Positions 27,216-37,800 of a DNA stretch of 64,000 nt are shown one piece after another. This DNA is from Methanospirillum lacunae. GTDB lineage: Archaea; Halobacteriota; Methanomicrobia; Methanomicrobiales; Methanospirillaceae. The first letter of the stretch is position 1. Each line of letters starts with the position of its first letter. The notes under the pieces are model-generated. The model was not told the origin of the DNA and did not search any database. It saw nothing but the letters and a program-made list of their open reading frames with translations. Both the position numbers and the translations under genes were made by a program. The stretch lies in the NCBI RefSeq assembly GCF_003173355.1, contig NZ_QGMY01000008.1:434001-498000 (forward strand), given 5' to 3'.

Positions 27216-27283
27216 TTGGTGGGCTTCTCAAGGGAAAAATAATAATTCTATGGGAAACTCAAAAATAACTACTTTTCTTAATT

Positions 27284-28867
27284 TTATGTTTTCTTTTCTT
27301 TTCTGGTGCGGTACCGGTCTGATGCCCTGTCATCTGTGTTATTTGAGGCCTGTTTCCGTGAACTCCAGGTTTTAAGTGGCGTCCGCTCCTCGGTGGATGG
27401 TTTCATCTTTCCTAACTGACCGGTTGATGTCCGTCGATCGCGTCTCTCAAATCCTGTTCCATCTCTCCGCTCCCTGCGTTCGGGTAGATGTTCTATCTCT
27501 GATACCCGGGGAAGAGGAATGCCCATCTCTTTTGCAAGTTCACGCATCTTTGGTGGTGGCGATTTCCAGCGCCACATCCCACACCGGTTATATTCAATAG
27601 GGAGCCCGTGGTCTAGAGCCCACTTGTCAAGGAATGCATCCCACCGGTCAGAGAGTTCGGGATGAGTCTCCCGCAATATTTCGTACTCAGCCTCCAGCAT
27701 GGCAGGACAAAGCCAGCACCCAATCCGCTCGATTCCCATATCATAGAGCGGGTTGTATGGTATGTTTCTCCATTTCAGATAGAGAAAGACCTCAAATGCC
27801 CTCCAGGATCGTATCGGTGAGCAGTTTGTCTGGTTTGGGTTGTGCGGATTATTACTGAGCAGATCAAGTTCTGCCCTGTTGAATGACTCGTACCACCTGT
27901 TTCCCTGTATAGTCAGGACCGGACCGAGGGTATCCATCCATCGCCTTACTGGTGCCATCTTCACAACCTTACAGCACCATCTGTTGTCTTTTCCCGGTGG
28001 CCCAATCTTCTCAACACCGGTCCAGAAGTCTCCTCCGTCCAGTTTTATCTGAACCTGCTGCTGGTCGATGAATGCATAGGTCTCGGGGAATTCAAGGTGG
28101 GTGTCAACAAAGTAGGCCTCCTCTACACCTGCTTTTCTGGCCAGGGCGAGGGCTACCGTGCTGTCCTTTCCGCCAGAAAAAGAGACGTTGACATGCTTGA
28201 AGTTCTTCATCTCCGCCTTGATAGATCGGACAGCAGAGCGTTCAAGATCCTTGAGCCTGTCATAGTTACGCCTGATAACCTCCCCCCAGTCCGAATCAGT
28301 CACCTCACAGGGGTCCACTTTGACGAGCTCCTTGATCCTGACCGAGCCGTCAGTAAGAATGCCGGTACCGTACCTGTTCCCGTACCTGACGATAACTGAT
28401 CCATCAGCCTCGGTTGTATTGACACTGACCTTCTTTCCGCCGATACGTCTGGACTTTCCGTCTTCATCGTCTCCGCTTCCCGGTGGGATCTCGATGATTC
28501 CCTTCTCTGCAAACGGAACGATGAAGGGCAGTGCTTCAGGAAGAAGGGTGAGTTCGTGTATGCGGGTGGCAGGATTAAAGGCTATCCAGCCAAAACGTCC
28601 ACCATTTGCGATAAGCATTTCATAGCGATCAAGCCCTCCGGTTTTGTTGAGGAGGATGACGTTCGGGACCGGGATCTGGCCGAATCGTTCACGGAGGAGC
28701 CGGGTGATCAGTTCCTGATCTGCATGTAAAGCTGGTCGAAGGTCATATGGTTTATTGAGTGGTATGGCTTCGCCAGATGCACCACATCCGCAGGTTCTCC
28801 CGATAAGGGGAACATTGCAGGTTTTGCACCAGTATAATGTATTTTTAACAGCCGGCTCCTGTTGCAC
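27284..28867 (-). CDS. PAPS-reductase-family (adenine nucleotide alpha hydrolase) protein with N-terminal zinc ribbon
   Basis: A 527-residue protein. The N-terminus is a zinc ribbon (WCKTCNVPLIGRTCGCGASG). A PUA-like or methanogen-specific region follows at about 50-220. The core, about 235-440, is a PAPS-reductase/ATP-pyrophosphatase fold with the PP-loop SFSGGKDSTVALALARK and VDTHLEFPETY. A cysteine-bearing segment (NQTNCSPIRSW) and IGCWLCPAMLEAEYE suggest an iron-sulfur or zinc site. This long architecture is common in methanogens and has been annotated as phosphoadenosine phosphosulfate reductase, but most have no demonstrated role in sulfate assimilation; tRNA or cofactor thiolation is equally likely. 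The C-terminal tail (residues about 455-527) is basic and low-complexity. No cysD, cysN or cysC genes are nearby. Confidence 0.8.
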   Translation of the reverse strand: MQQEPAVKNTLYWCKTCNVPLIGRTCGCGASGEAIPLNKPYDLRPALHADQELITRLLRERFGQIPVPNVILLNKTGGLDRYEMLIANGGRFGWIAFNPATRIHELTLLPEALPFIVPFAEKGIIEIPPGSGDDEDGKSRRIGGKKVSVNTTEADGSVIVRYGNRYGTGILTDGSVRIKELVKVDPCEVTDSDWGEVIRRNYDRLKDLERSAVRSIKAEMKNFKHVNVSFSGGKDSTVALALARKAGVEEAYFVDTHLEFPETYAFIDQQQVQIKLDGGDFWTGVEKIGPPGKDNRWCCKVVKMAPVRRWMDTLGPVLTIQGNRWYESFNRAELDLLSNNPHNPNQTNCSPIRSWRAFEVFLYLKWRNIPYNPLYDMGIERIGCWLCPAMLEAEYEILRETHPELSDRWDAFLDKWALDHGLPIEYNRCGMWRWKSPPPKMRELAKEMGIPLPRVSEIEHLPERRERRDGTGFERRDRRTSTGQLGKMKPSTEERTPLKTWSSRKQASNNTDDRASDRYRTRKEKKT

Positions 28868-29008
28868 AGATATATATGCTGCCCGAAAGGAGATAATAGT
28901 CGAGGATACCTACCTAGCCCCTTAAACCCTGAAAATTATTCAAGAGTATCTGGATACCAAAAACAAGTATTTTCTCTATGAATTGTTGCAAAAAAATATA
29001 GCGACCTC

Positions 29009-30916
29009 TCAAACAGTCTCTTCATGTATCTCTTGTTTTTTCAAAGGTGAAAACCGGTTAGGATCTGTATTCACATCAATGATGACCGGTTTGTTCAGTT
29101 GCATTGCCCATCTGACTGCCCTTCCAAGGTCATCAGGCTCGAACACGTGCTTTCCTTCTCCGCCACATGCCTTGGCATACATGGCAAAGTCAGGATTTTT
29201 CAGATCAGTTGCAAAGTTTTCGTAATTCTCGACCTTCTGTTCGACCCTGATCATCCCGAGCTGATGGTTATTCAGGACGACGACAACCATTGGCAGGTTA
29301 TACTTTACAGCAGTGACGAAATCTGCCATCGCCATTGCAAACCCGCCATCACCGGTGATACAGAAGACCTGGCTTTCAGGATACGCCAGTTTGGCTGCGA
29401 TGGCTCCGGGAAGACCAAAGCCCATGGTTGCAAGGTATCCTGACATTGCAAACCGCTGTTTCTTCATCTTGAAATTCCTGCCAAACCACCAGGCATTCTC
29501 CCCGATATCAATCGAGATTAGGGCATCATCTGGAATAACCTCTGAAAGTACTTTCATGATGTAAGGTGGCCGGATTGGTTTTGCATTCGGGTCTGCCTCT
29601 TTCTCCAGTTGTGCATCCCAGGATTCTACAATCTCCTTCACTCTTCTCGGTGAGTTTGGCCTGCCACGCTGTCTGACTATCGGGATAAGCCGCGAAAGCA
29701 CCTCACCCACATCACCGTAAACCGGTAATGTCTTATCGCCCTTTCCGAGCATGAGCGGTTCCCTGTCTATCTGCAGTATCTGTACCTGTTCAGGAACCAT
29801 GGTCTTCTTTGAGAATCCTACGCCGAGAGTTATGAGAAGGTCTGCCTGTTCTACCAGTTCACGGGCCTGTGGTGAGCCGACTGATCCAAGTATACCAACA
29901 TACTGCGGGTGTCCGTCAGGCAGGATACCTTTTGCCCTGAATGTTGAGAGGATGGGGGCATCAATTGCTTTTGAGAATGAAGAAAGGATATCTGCGTAGG
30001 AGAATGCCCCCCATCCGGCCAGGATCACCGGGTTTTCTGCCATATCGAGCATCGCTGCAGCCCGGGAGAGGGTGTCTGAGTCAGGTACAATTTTCAGGGA
30101 TGGAATAGATCCCTGAAGTGAGTAGACCTTTCCATCTAGTTGCTGTTTCTGAACATCATTTGGGACAGATATCTGCGCGACTCCTGACCTGACGATGGCA
30201 TGCTGAAGGGCGAGGATCAGGATCTTTTGTGTCATCTTCCGGTCATAGATGGTGTTATTATATACTGTAATTGGCCTGAAAAATGCATCCTGATCGATCT
30301 CCTGAAATCCTCCTGGTCCTGCATATTGCATAGATACCTGCCCGTTCAGGGATAGAACCGGAGTTTTGTCCTCTTTGGCATCGTACAGCCCGGTTGCAAG
30401 ATTCGTAGCACCTGGTCCTGCGATAGTAACACAGACAGCTATCTTTCCCGTGAACTTGTGATATGCTGATGCCGCGAGTGCCGCGTTCTCTTCGTGGCGG
30501 AATAGTGTAAACCTTGCATCTTTGTTCTTCCTGATAGCCTCAATGATGCCGAGTGAACTGGTTCCCGGGATTCCAAAGAACTCGTGAATTCCGAACGATG
30601 TTAACTGACGTATCAGCACATCCGAAACTGTAGTCTTCTTATCACCTTTTGTTTCACTCACCTTTTCTTCCTCAATCCGGGCAAAAGAACTCTTTCCAGC
30701 ATTGCATATCGGGCATTTCCAGTCCTCCGGAAGATCCTCAAACCGCGTTCCCGGGGCTGTGTGGGTTTGCTCTTCTCCTGTTTCTTCGCGGTAGATATAT
30801 GAACAGATGGCACAGCGCCAGGAATGATACGGTTCTTTCTTTCGTGCCCGTGTAATAGGTTTCAGAGGGTCAGGAAGGTTTTGAGGCATTGTTATACAAT
30901 TGATGCGATCTTTCAT
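29009..30916 (-). CDS. Rubredoxin-TPP-dependent enzyme fusion (pyruvate oxidase/acetolactate synthase-like)
   Basis: A 635-residue protein. Residues about 30-85 are a rubredoxin domain (WRCAICSYIYREETGEEQT; APGTRFEDLPEDWKCPICNA) with both CxxC pairs for one iron. Residues about 95-625 are a three-domain thiamine-diphosphate enzyme. The catalytic glutamate lies in FRHEENAALAASAYHKFTG, the central domain has VILAGWGAFS, and the cofactor motif is GDGGFAMAMADF followed by VVVLNNHQLGM. The closest relatives by pattern are pyruvate oxidase/PoxB-type and acetolactate-synthase-like enzymes; the GGFQEIDQDAFFRPIT segment fits that group. The rubredoxin could deliver or accept electrons, suggesting an oxidative decarboxylase using a non-quinone carrier. 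The substrate is not determined. The start ATG at 30916 gives a short basic N-terminal extension. A small zinc-finger gene is divergent. Confidence 0.87.
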   Translation of the reverse strand: MKDRINCITMPQNLPDPLKPITRARKKEPYHSWRCAICSYIYREETGEEQTHTAPGTRFEDLPEDWKCPICNAGKSSFARIEEEKVSETKGDKKTTVSDVLIRQLTSFGIHEFFGIPGTSSLGIIEAIRKNKDARFTLFRHEENAALAASAYHKFTGKIAVCVTIAGPGATNLATGLYDAKEDKTPVLSLNGQVSMQYAGPGGFQEIDQDAFFRPITVYNNTIYDRKMTQKILILALQHAIVRSGVAQISVPNDVQKQQLDGKVYSLQGSIPSLKIVPDSDTLSRAAAMLDMAENPVILAGWGAFSYADILSSFSKAIDAPILSTFRAKGILPDGHPQYVGILGSVGSPQARELVEQADLLITLGVGFSKKTMVPEQVQILQIDREPLMLGKGDKTLPVYGDVGEVLSRLIPIVRQRGRPNSPRRVKEIVESWDAQLEKEADPNAKPIRPPYIMKVLSEVIPDDALISIDIGENAWWFGRNFKMKKQRFAMSGYLATMGFGLPGAIAAKLAYPESQVFCITGDGGFAMAMADFVTAVKYNLPMVVVVLNNHQLGMIRVEQKVENYENFATDLKNPDFAMYAKACGGEGKHVFEPDDLGRAVRWAMQLNKPVIIDVNTDPNRFSPLKKQEIHEETV

Positions 30917-30994
30917 CTCAAAAAGAGCTCGACGAGTCAGCAGACCTGATTTGGATCCAGCTTGCTGGATACTCTGAAGTGTAATCAGGTAAAA

Positions 30995-31156
30995 ATGAGA
31001 ATCATGGCAGTCGATCCTTCAAGTGTCTTCTTCAAGGATAAAGTAGTCTGCTCTGAATGCAAAAGACCGCTTATGGGGGAGGTCCTGATTGCATTTGGTG
31101 ACAAGACTCTGTGTCCTGAGTGTTTTCAAAAACTAAACGGTGGTGGTAGAGGCTAA
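30995..31156 (+). CDS. Small zinc-ribbon protein
   Basis: A 53-residue protein (MRIMAVDPSSVFFKDKVVC...). Two CxxC pairs, CSECKRPLMGE and LCPECFQKL, are about 22 residues apart and would bind one zinc ion, as in a LIM-like or rubredoxin-like knuckle. There are no other features. I chose the ATG at 30995, which has CAGGT upstream; an in-frame TTG at 30962 would add 11 residues, and the ATG at 31004 would remove three. It is divergent from the rubredoxin-TPP enzyme with about 80 nt between them. Function is unknown; proteins like this often mediate protein contacts. Confidence 0.65.
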   Translation: MRIMAVDPSSVFFKDKVVCSECKRPLMGEVLIAFGDKTLCPECFQKLNGGGRG

Positions 31157-31168
31157 AGAATTTCAGGG

Positions 31169-32260
31169 TTATGAAAGTTTGACCCGTTGTGCCATCTCCA
31201 TCCCACAGATGACCAGCAGAGTCTCACCAAACTGCGTGTTCATTTCTGGATCTCCGGTGTCGATATACAGAACCGGAGTATGCTGTAATTTAGCAGGAGT
31301 AGCAACCACGATCAATGCACCTGTACCGGTTTTTTTAAGGACTCTCCTGCTAATCTGCTGGTTCCCCCGCCCTAAAACGAAACCTTGTGCTCCGATAGGG
31401 CTCAGAATTATTCTGACATTCTCATACTGATCGACAAGCCTGAGGATCGCCTCTTCATTGAGATCTTGTGCCACAAGGGTTCCCTGATATACGGCGTCAA
31501 CGCCAAGCAGGGTTGAATTGAGACCGAGCCTGTTTGCGATAGCCCCGGTTGTTGAACCTGCACCAAGGAGGTAGAGTGTATCAGGTCGCATGATGCCTGT
31601 AATAAACCTGGCAATATCATCCTGCATACGGGTTTCATCGCCGAATGAGACCTCCTTGCAGGACTGACATAAACCAGAAATATATGGCATGGACGCAATC
31701 CCGAAAAGACGGGTGGTGAGAATACCAGCACGATACTGTTCTTCATCTACATCCATGACCTCGGCTTCAGTCAGACTTGCCTCGTCAAGTTTGTTGAGTA
31801 CTTCTGCTCCTGTTTCTGGAGTTGTGGAAAAGACACCTGAGTAAATCTTTACTCCTGCCGGGATACCAAGGATTGGAATATCTTTTCCGGTTACTGAAAA
31901 TACATCCCGTGCTGTCCCGTCACCGCCACAGAAGACAATCAATCTGACACCTTCTCTGACCATGAGTTCACATGCTGCTCTAGTATCTTCTGCCCCAGTT
32001 TCCGGAGATGACGGAGTAAATATAACCTGAGACGAGGAAATTCCTGCGTCCCGGAGCTCATTCTCTCCCATGTCTCCGGCAGCCGTCAGAAAATAGAATC
32101 CGTGTGGGTTAAGCCCGGAGAGGAACTTGACAGCCCGGGACGGGGAGAGTGGTTCTGCCCCGAGAGAGCGTGCTGCCTTTACACACCCGTCTGTACCTTT
32201 CAGTCCGACTGCCCCTCCCATCCCCGCATACGGGTTTACTACAAACCCGATTCTATTCAT
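31169..32260 (-). CDS. ATP-NAD/AcoX kinase family protein
   Basis: A 363-residue protein of the ATP-NAD kinase superfamily. It begins with [20 protein letters not shown], typical of the archaeal AcoX-like subgroup, and contains the conserved nucleotide-binding motif [12 protein letters not shown] followed by [15 protein letters not shown]. The GGDGT motif is the hallmark of NAD kinase, diacylglycerol kinase and related enzymes. The C-terminal half ([38 protein letters not shown]) fits this subgroup, whose substrate is not settled. The start codon overlaps the stop of the upstream TrpB-like gene (ATGA at 32257-32260), indicating translational coupling. It may phosphorylate NAD or a related metabolite. 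Confidence 0.85.
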   Translation of the reverse strand: MNRIGFVVNPYAGMGGAVGLKGTDGCVKAARSLGAEPLSPSRAVKFLSGLNPHGFYFLTAAGDMGENELRDAGISSSQVIFTPSSPETGAEDTRAACELMVREGVRLIVFCGGDGTARDVFSVTGKDIPILGIPAGVKIYSGVFSTTPETGAEVLNKLDEASLTEAEVMDVDEEQYRAGILTTRLFGIASMPYISGLCQSCKEVSFGDETRMQDDIARFITGIMRPDTLYLLGAGSTTGAIANRLGLNSTLLGVDAVYQGTLVAQDLNEEAILRLVDQYENVRIILSPIGAQGFVLGRGNQQISRRVLKKTGTGALIVVATPAKLQHTPVLYIDTGDPEMNTQFGETLLVICGMEMAQRVKLS

Positions 32261-33612
32261 GCAACGTGTGGAAGATTCTTGAGCGATTCTGCGATGAGAT
32301 CTGCCGGATATTCGTAATCCGGGAGTGTTCCTGCAAAGTATGCCTCATAACTGGAGAGATCAAAGTGCCCGTGTCCGGTGTTGTTGAAGAGGATTGTCTT
32401 CTCTTCTCCGGTCTGTTTGCACTCAAGAGCCTTGTCGATGACAACCCTAATGGCATGTGCTGCTTCTGGTGCCGGGATGATGCCTTCAGCTCTTGCAAAG
32501 GTAGCTGCTGCTTCAAAGACCCTGTTCTGGTGAACCGATGTTGCAGTGATCAGATTGTCTGCATGGAGCTTTGAGACAAGGGGTGCCATCCCGTGGTATC
32601 TGAGCCCACCTGCATGGATGGATGGTGGTATGAAATCATGACCGAGGGTGAACATCTTCAACATTGGCGTGAGACCGGCAACATCACCAAAGTCGTAGAC
32701 ATAGAGTCCTTTGGTAAGAGATGGACAGGCTGCCGGCTCAACTGCTATGATCTCGGTTTCTGTCTTTTTATCGATGTTGTCTTTTACGAATGGGAATGCA
32801 ATGCCTGCAAAGTTGGATCCGCCTCCCGCTGATCCGATTACGATGTCAGCAGTGGCCTCGTCCATTGCAAGCTGCTTTTGTGCTTCCTGCCCAATGATGG
32901 TCTGGTGAAGACAGACATGATTGAGCACACTGCCGAGTGCGTAGTTCGTGTTGTCGTGGGTTGCTGCATCTTCAACAGCTTCTGATATTGCGATCCCAAG
33001 ACTTCCCGGTGTGTTTGGATCTTTTGCAAGGATGGCCCGGCCTGAATTTGTGTCCGGTGATGGTGAAGGTACACATTCTGCACCCCAGACTTGCATCATC
33101 ATCTTTCTGTATGGTTTCTGGTCATAACTGCCTCTGACCATGTAGACTTTGCATTCAAGGCCGAAGAGCTGGGTTGCAAATGCAAGTGATGAACCCCACT
33201 GACCTGCACCGGTCTCGGTTGCAATCCGTTCAATCCCTTCCTTCATATTGTAATAGGTCTGGGCTATTGCAGTGTTGGGCTTGTGAGATCCCGGCGGGCT
33301 GACACCCTCATACTTGTAGTAGATCTTTGCCGGTGTCTTCAGGACTCGTTCTAGATTGTGAGCACGAAAAAGCGGACTTGGTCTCCAGAGTGTCAGGATA
33401 TCACGGACCTCTCCCGGAATGTCGACGTATCGATCCTGACACATCTCCTGTCTGATCAGTTCTTTTGGAAAGATTGGTTCAAGATCAGAAGGTCCGACCG
33501 GTTTGCCAGTCTGGGGGTGCATTGGGGGAGAAAGGGGGGTCTCAAAATCGGCTTGTATATTATACCATTTCTTGGGAATTTCGTTTTCATCAAGGATTAT
33601 CTTTGTCTTCAT
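32257..33612 (-). CDS. trpB2: TrpB2-type tryptophan synthase beta subunit
   Basis: About 451 residues from the ATG at 33612 ([20 protein letters not shown]); earlier in-frame starts would add up to 12 residues. The sequence is the longer TrpB2 class, with N-terminal [18 protein letters not shown]. The PLP lysine lies in [18 protein letters not shown], the catalytic [14 protein letters not shown] motif follows, and [17 protein letters not shown] is the phosphate-binding glycine loop. The C-terminal [15 protein letters not shown] is also TrpB2-specific. TrpB2 enzymes make tryptophan from serine and indole, often without TrpA, and some use O-phosphoserine. No other trp gene is present, so it may act in indole salvage. 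It is coupled to the downstream AcoX/NAD kinase gene through a 4-nt overlap. Confidence 0.92.
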   Translation of the reverse strand: MKTKIILDENEIPKKWYNIQADFETPLSPPMHPQTGKPVGPSDLEPIFPKELIRQEMCQDRYVDIPGEVRDILTLWRPSPLFRAHNLERVLKTPAKIYYKYEGVSPPGSHKPNTAIAQTYYNMKEGIERIATETGAGQWGSSLAFATQLFGLECKVYMVRGSYDQKPYRKMMMQVWGAECVPSPSPDTNSGRAILAKDPNTPGSLGIAISEAVEDAATHDNTNYALGSVLNHVCLHQTIIGQEAQKQLAMDEATADIVIGSAGGGSNFAGIAFPFVKDNIDKKTETEIIAVEPAACPSLTKGLYVYDFGDVAGLTPMLKMFTLGHDFIPPSIHAGGLRYHGMAPLVSKLHADNLITATSVHQNRVFEAAATFARAEGIIPAPEAAHAIRVVIDKALECKQTGEEKTILFNNTGHGHFDLSSYEAYFAGTLPDYEYPADLIAESLKNLPHVA

Positions 33613-33834
33613 GAACATTATTGTATTATGATGAACATATTTATACATATTTGAACACGCCCAATTTCAGGGCAACAGGTAATGTTCTCCATATAATAGA
33701 GACCTCGTCCTTTCAGGCTTAAATTTCCAGGTTCATCCTGATGTATTTATCAGGATAATATTTCTGAAAAAACCGGATATTTCCTTCGTAATGGGATTCT
33801 GGTGGTGGTCCGGGAAATAAAAAAATAAGAGAAA

Positions 33835-34806
33835 TTAGAACCCCGTGAGAATCCGGGAGAGAGCATCCATTCGTGGATCTGTTTTTTGTTGTTTTCCGAT
33901 TACATCGCTGAACGGCTGGAACACAATTTCTCTCTTTATCTCACCCACCATCACGCCTCCCTGACCATTCAGAAGGGCATTTACTGCAGATACACCGAGC
34001 TTTGCAGCAAGCACCCTATCACGAGATGTTGGGCTCCCACCTCGTTGAGTGTGACCGAGAACACAGACCCTCGATTCCATCTTAATCCTAGATGACACCT
34101 GCTTAGCGATACTGAAACTACATCCGGGGTGGTCTCCTTCTGCAACCACAACGATGGCATGGTGTTTTCCTTTTGTGAAGAGTGATTCGAGATGTGAGCA
34201 GAGTGCCTCAACCTCCTGATGACCGTTATGAAGAACCAGATATGCAGCTCCCCCTGCAATACCTGCCTCAAGAGCAATGAAACTGCTTGTGTGTCCCATC
34301 ACCTCGACAAAGAAGAGACGACCGTGGGAGATTGCGGTGTCACGAATCCTGTCGATTGATTCAAGCGCAATATTAACAGCAGTGTCAAAACCGATAGAAA
34401 AGTCAGTTCCTGCAATATCGTTATCGATGGTTCCGGGAATTGCGATGATCGGGATCCCTGTCTCCTCAGAGAGATAATTACCTCCTTTGAATGATCCATC
34501 ACCACCGATCAGTATCAGACCGTCGATCCCTTTCTCAAATAGTTGATCTGCAGCTTTCTGCCTACCTTCAGGTGTCTTAAACTCTTCGCTTCTGGAGGTT
34601 CCGAGAATTGTTCCTCCCTGGTGAATGATATTTCCCACGTCATGACGCTGAATCTTGTAGATATCACCGTCGATCATGCCGGTGTATCCACGTCGGATTC
34701 CGTATATTTCCACACCTGCATAAACACCTGCCCGGTATACTGCCCTGATACAGGCATTCATCCCGGGAGCGTCGCCTCCTGATGTAACAACGGCAATCCG
34801 CTGCAT
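33835..34806 (-). CDS. pfkA: ATP-dependent 6-phosphofructokinase, bacterial type
   Basis: About 323 residues, the usual length of bacterial PfkA. It begins MQRIAVVTSGGDAPGMNACI, with the ATP-binding GGD motif. The ATP site reads LIGGDGSFKGG, with glycine where PPi-dependent enzymes have aspartate. The catalytic loop is PGTIDNDIAGTDFSIGFDTA, again with glycine rather than the lysine of PPi-dependent enzymes; both predict ATP as donor. The fructose-6-phosphate region includes VEVMGHTSSFIALEAGIAGG and LGHTQRGGSPTSRDR. I prefer the ATG at 34806, which has GGGAGTG upstream, over the ATG at 34818. Most methanogens use ADP-dependent phosphofructokinase or lack the step, so this gene is likely acquired from bacteria. 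Confidence 0.93.
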   Translation of the reverse strand: MQRIAVVTSGGDAPGMNACIRAVYRAGVYAGVEIYGIRRGYTGMIDGDIYKIQRHDVGNIIHQGGTILGTSRSEEFKTPEGRQKAADQLFEKGIDGLILIGGDGSFKGGNYLSEETGIPIIAIPGTIDNDIAGTDFSIGFDTAVNIALESIDRIRDTAISHGRLFFVEVMGHTSSFIALEAGIAGGAAYLVLHNGHQEVEALCSHLESLFTKGKHHAIVVVAEGDHPGCSFSIAKQVSSRIKMESRVCVLGHTQRGGSPTSRDRVLAAKLGVSAVNALLNGQGGVMVGEIKREIVFQPFSDVIGKQQKTDPRMDALSRILTGF

Positions 34807-34886
34807 CTTCACTCCCATGGATATCCAGTTCTGTTAATCACCTATATAGTGATATTCTAGATCTGGTAGATTGGTCAGTGTCTGAA

Positions 34887-37800
34887 TCAGCCCTGCCAGG
34901 GTGTCAGACTGATGTGGATCAGAAGATTACTCTCGTTATGGGTCTGGCTGATTTTTCCTCCACTGATTCGGCACTCTTCAAAGAAGGATACCAGACTTTC
35001 CTGGGCTGGTGGCCATCCCGGCCCTGATCCCCGGCAGTCAAGTGTGAGCAGGATATCTGTCTCTTGCTTTAGACATGATAGTCTGATACTCTCTGCTCCT
35101 GCTACTCCAAGGTGTTCAAGAAGAGATATGATAAAGTCCTCGAATCGATCCCTGGCTATGCAAACTTTTGGTATGTTTTCACCTTGATCAAACGAGATTG
35201 AAACAGTTTCAAATATGGGAATATGGGCAAGACGGGTTACGAGAAGTCTGATGTACTGTTCTGGATCATCGCTGGCTTCAAGAAACTCTTCGTCAGTGAC
35301 CTGTTGACGCGTCAGATTGTCAAGAATGGACCTGATAAAACCTGATAGTTCAACATGGTCTTCTCTTGGGACCGGTTCCTCTCCTTCAAGCAGAGAGAGA
35401 TAATCCTGGTACAGCCGGTCAGCACGTCTTATCAGTGATGGATGGATAATACGGTCCAGTCCTTCCTTTTTGATCATCCGGTCTAATTTTTTTGTTATCT
35501 GCCCTGCCTTGAGTGCAAGTTCAAGATCATCACGGGTCCCTTCCTTGTGAAGATTTGAGAACTGGCTAAAGTCTTCGAGGAGATCATCTATGAGATCGGT
35601 GCTGATAAGAGTTCGAACCTTTCGGGCAATCTCTTCTTCACCGATCTGGCTCATGATAAACTCAAGTGAGAGGAGTCTGCCCGATATAATGGTGAACAGG
35701 TTACTCAAGCGTTCCATCGTCTCACTCGAAAGGATGGCGAGTTTCTTTTCCTGAATACGATCCTCTGCAGCATTTCCTGTTCGATTAATTGTGAGGAATG
35801 ATACTGTCTCTTCCCTGATGATAAACTGAAAGAGTATCAGTCCGAAGATTGGAAGCAGAACATTGAGAAGAAATGTTGCCAGAACTTTTCCATCATATAC
35901 CTCACCGGTTGTATAGAGGAGAAGAAACCTAAGTGAACCGATAAGAAATCCGATAAAGATAACCCGCTGGTATGTAAGATTCCGACGCCATAAAAGAGCA
36001 AAAAGACCAGCGACCACACCTGAAAGGATGGTGATCAGAGCACTGGCAGCCATATCTGGCCCACCTGTAACGAGTGCATATCCACCACCCAGGACTCCTG
36101 CAGCTGCTCCGATGATGGGACCGCCCAGGATACCTGCGATAGCAGGACCAAGATCTGGGAACTGGATTGCGATTCCCCACCGGGATTTGAATTCCATGTA
36201 CCCATATGCAGAGAAGAGACCGAAGATGACAGTCAACCAGACCCGTTCGGTCATGGTAGTCGCACTGATGAGGATATCCTGAAATGTTCGAGACCTTGTG
36301 AGAAGAAAAATGATGGCACCAAGAACTGCAATCCTGTTCAGGAGAGGAACGCCTGTCTCACTCATCCGGCCAGTTAAGAACACACTGATCAGGGCAAACC
36401 CGATGATCAGGATTACTACCACCTGTTTCAGGATTGGTGTTGATCCCAAGAACTGAGACAAAGATTGCCTGATGCCAGCCGGGAGAGGAAGTGAACCAGG
36501 CTCTGAATGCGTTTTTGTTCTCCTGGTCTTCTTCTCTTCTTCGATCAGGTAAAACACGATTACAAGACCAATCAGCAATGTTCCTAGTGTCGGGATAGTT
36601 ATCTGGTGGAGTTCTTCTATAGCATCTCCGACTACAGCCGGTTTAACAGCCCAGAGTAGAATAACCTGAATAAGTCCTGTAAATACAGTGATTAATCCAA
36701 GAATAAGTGTCCTGCGAGATGCAAATGCATCCCTGTACCTGGATATTACACCAGCAAGACATCCGGCAACGAGTGGAGGGATAATTTCAGCGTACCAGGG
36801 AAGTGTTTCAAAACCAGGGGAACCATACCCTCCGATTCCTGAAACTGCTCCTACAATTATTCCTGCGACTGGACCGCCAAGGAAAGCTGCAATGATGGGG
36901 ATAAGGGTGCCAAAACTGATCGGGAGAGTGTCAATCAAGATACTTGACCTGGTTCCGTATATCCCAAGGATAGAGAATATGCATATGAAAAGCAGGAGAT
37001 CTCCCCTCCCGGGTTTATGGTCAAGTACCGGGGTAATTACTCCTGACCTGATGACAAGGTAGAGGAGTATGAGAAGTCCGAGCAGGTTTTGCACAAGTGG
37101 AAGGCCGACATCATAAAAAACCTCTTCTCTAAAGAGGGCCATGAGCAGGTAGGCAAAAGTGCCTGCCGTCATGATAACAAACCAGAGGCGTGATCCACGT
37201 GCATACCGGGGAAGATGGGCATCGAGGTAAAGCAACATGATCCCGGTGAATGCAAACATGAATGCACCAAACGCAGAAGTGTAACTGATAAGAGTTTTGG
37301 GATTACCTGACCAGACGATGAAGAGCATAAGTCCAATGAACCCGGTGATGATAATCTGATAGGTTAGTTTTTCATTCCATCCCGAAACACCTGTTGAACA
37401 GAGGATTGAAGCGACTGCACGTGCCCGTCCGTCTGCCCCGGTTATGAGCACACCAAAGAGGATGACATACCCGGTAAAGAAGAATATCACTGCCCCGTGC
37501 GGAAGTGTGTTGAGTCCGGCAACCGCACCAGCAAAGAGATCTTCTCCTCCTTTTGTGTAATACCCCATTGTGAAGAACGCAAGGGTCATTAGTCCAGTGA
37601 TGAGAAATGCAATTCCCTGGGTAATCCTGACATTTCGTATCTGTTCTGCATAAAATGAAGCACCGTGGCGAAGACCGATCTTTTCCCTGAGCCATATTGA
37701 GAAGATGAGAAGGTTCAGACCCGAACCAACCGCACCCATAATCGGGATGATCTCGGTTACCTGCCCACGGGAAGCTGATGGGATGAGCCCGGCAGCCATG

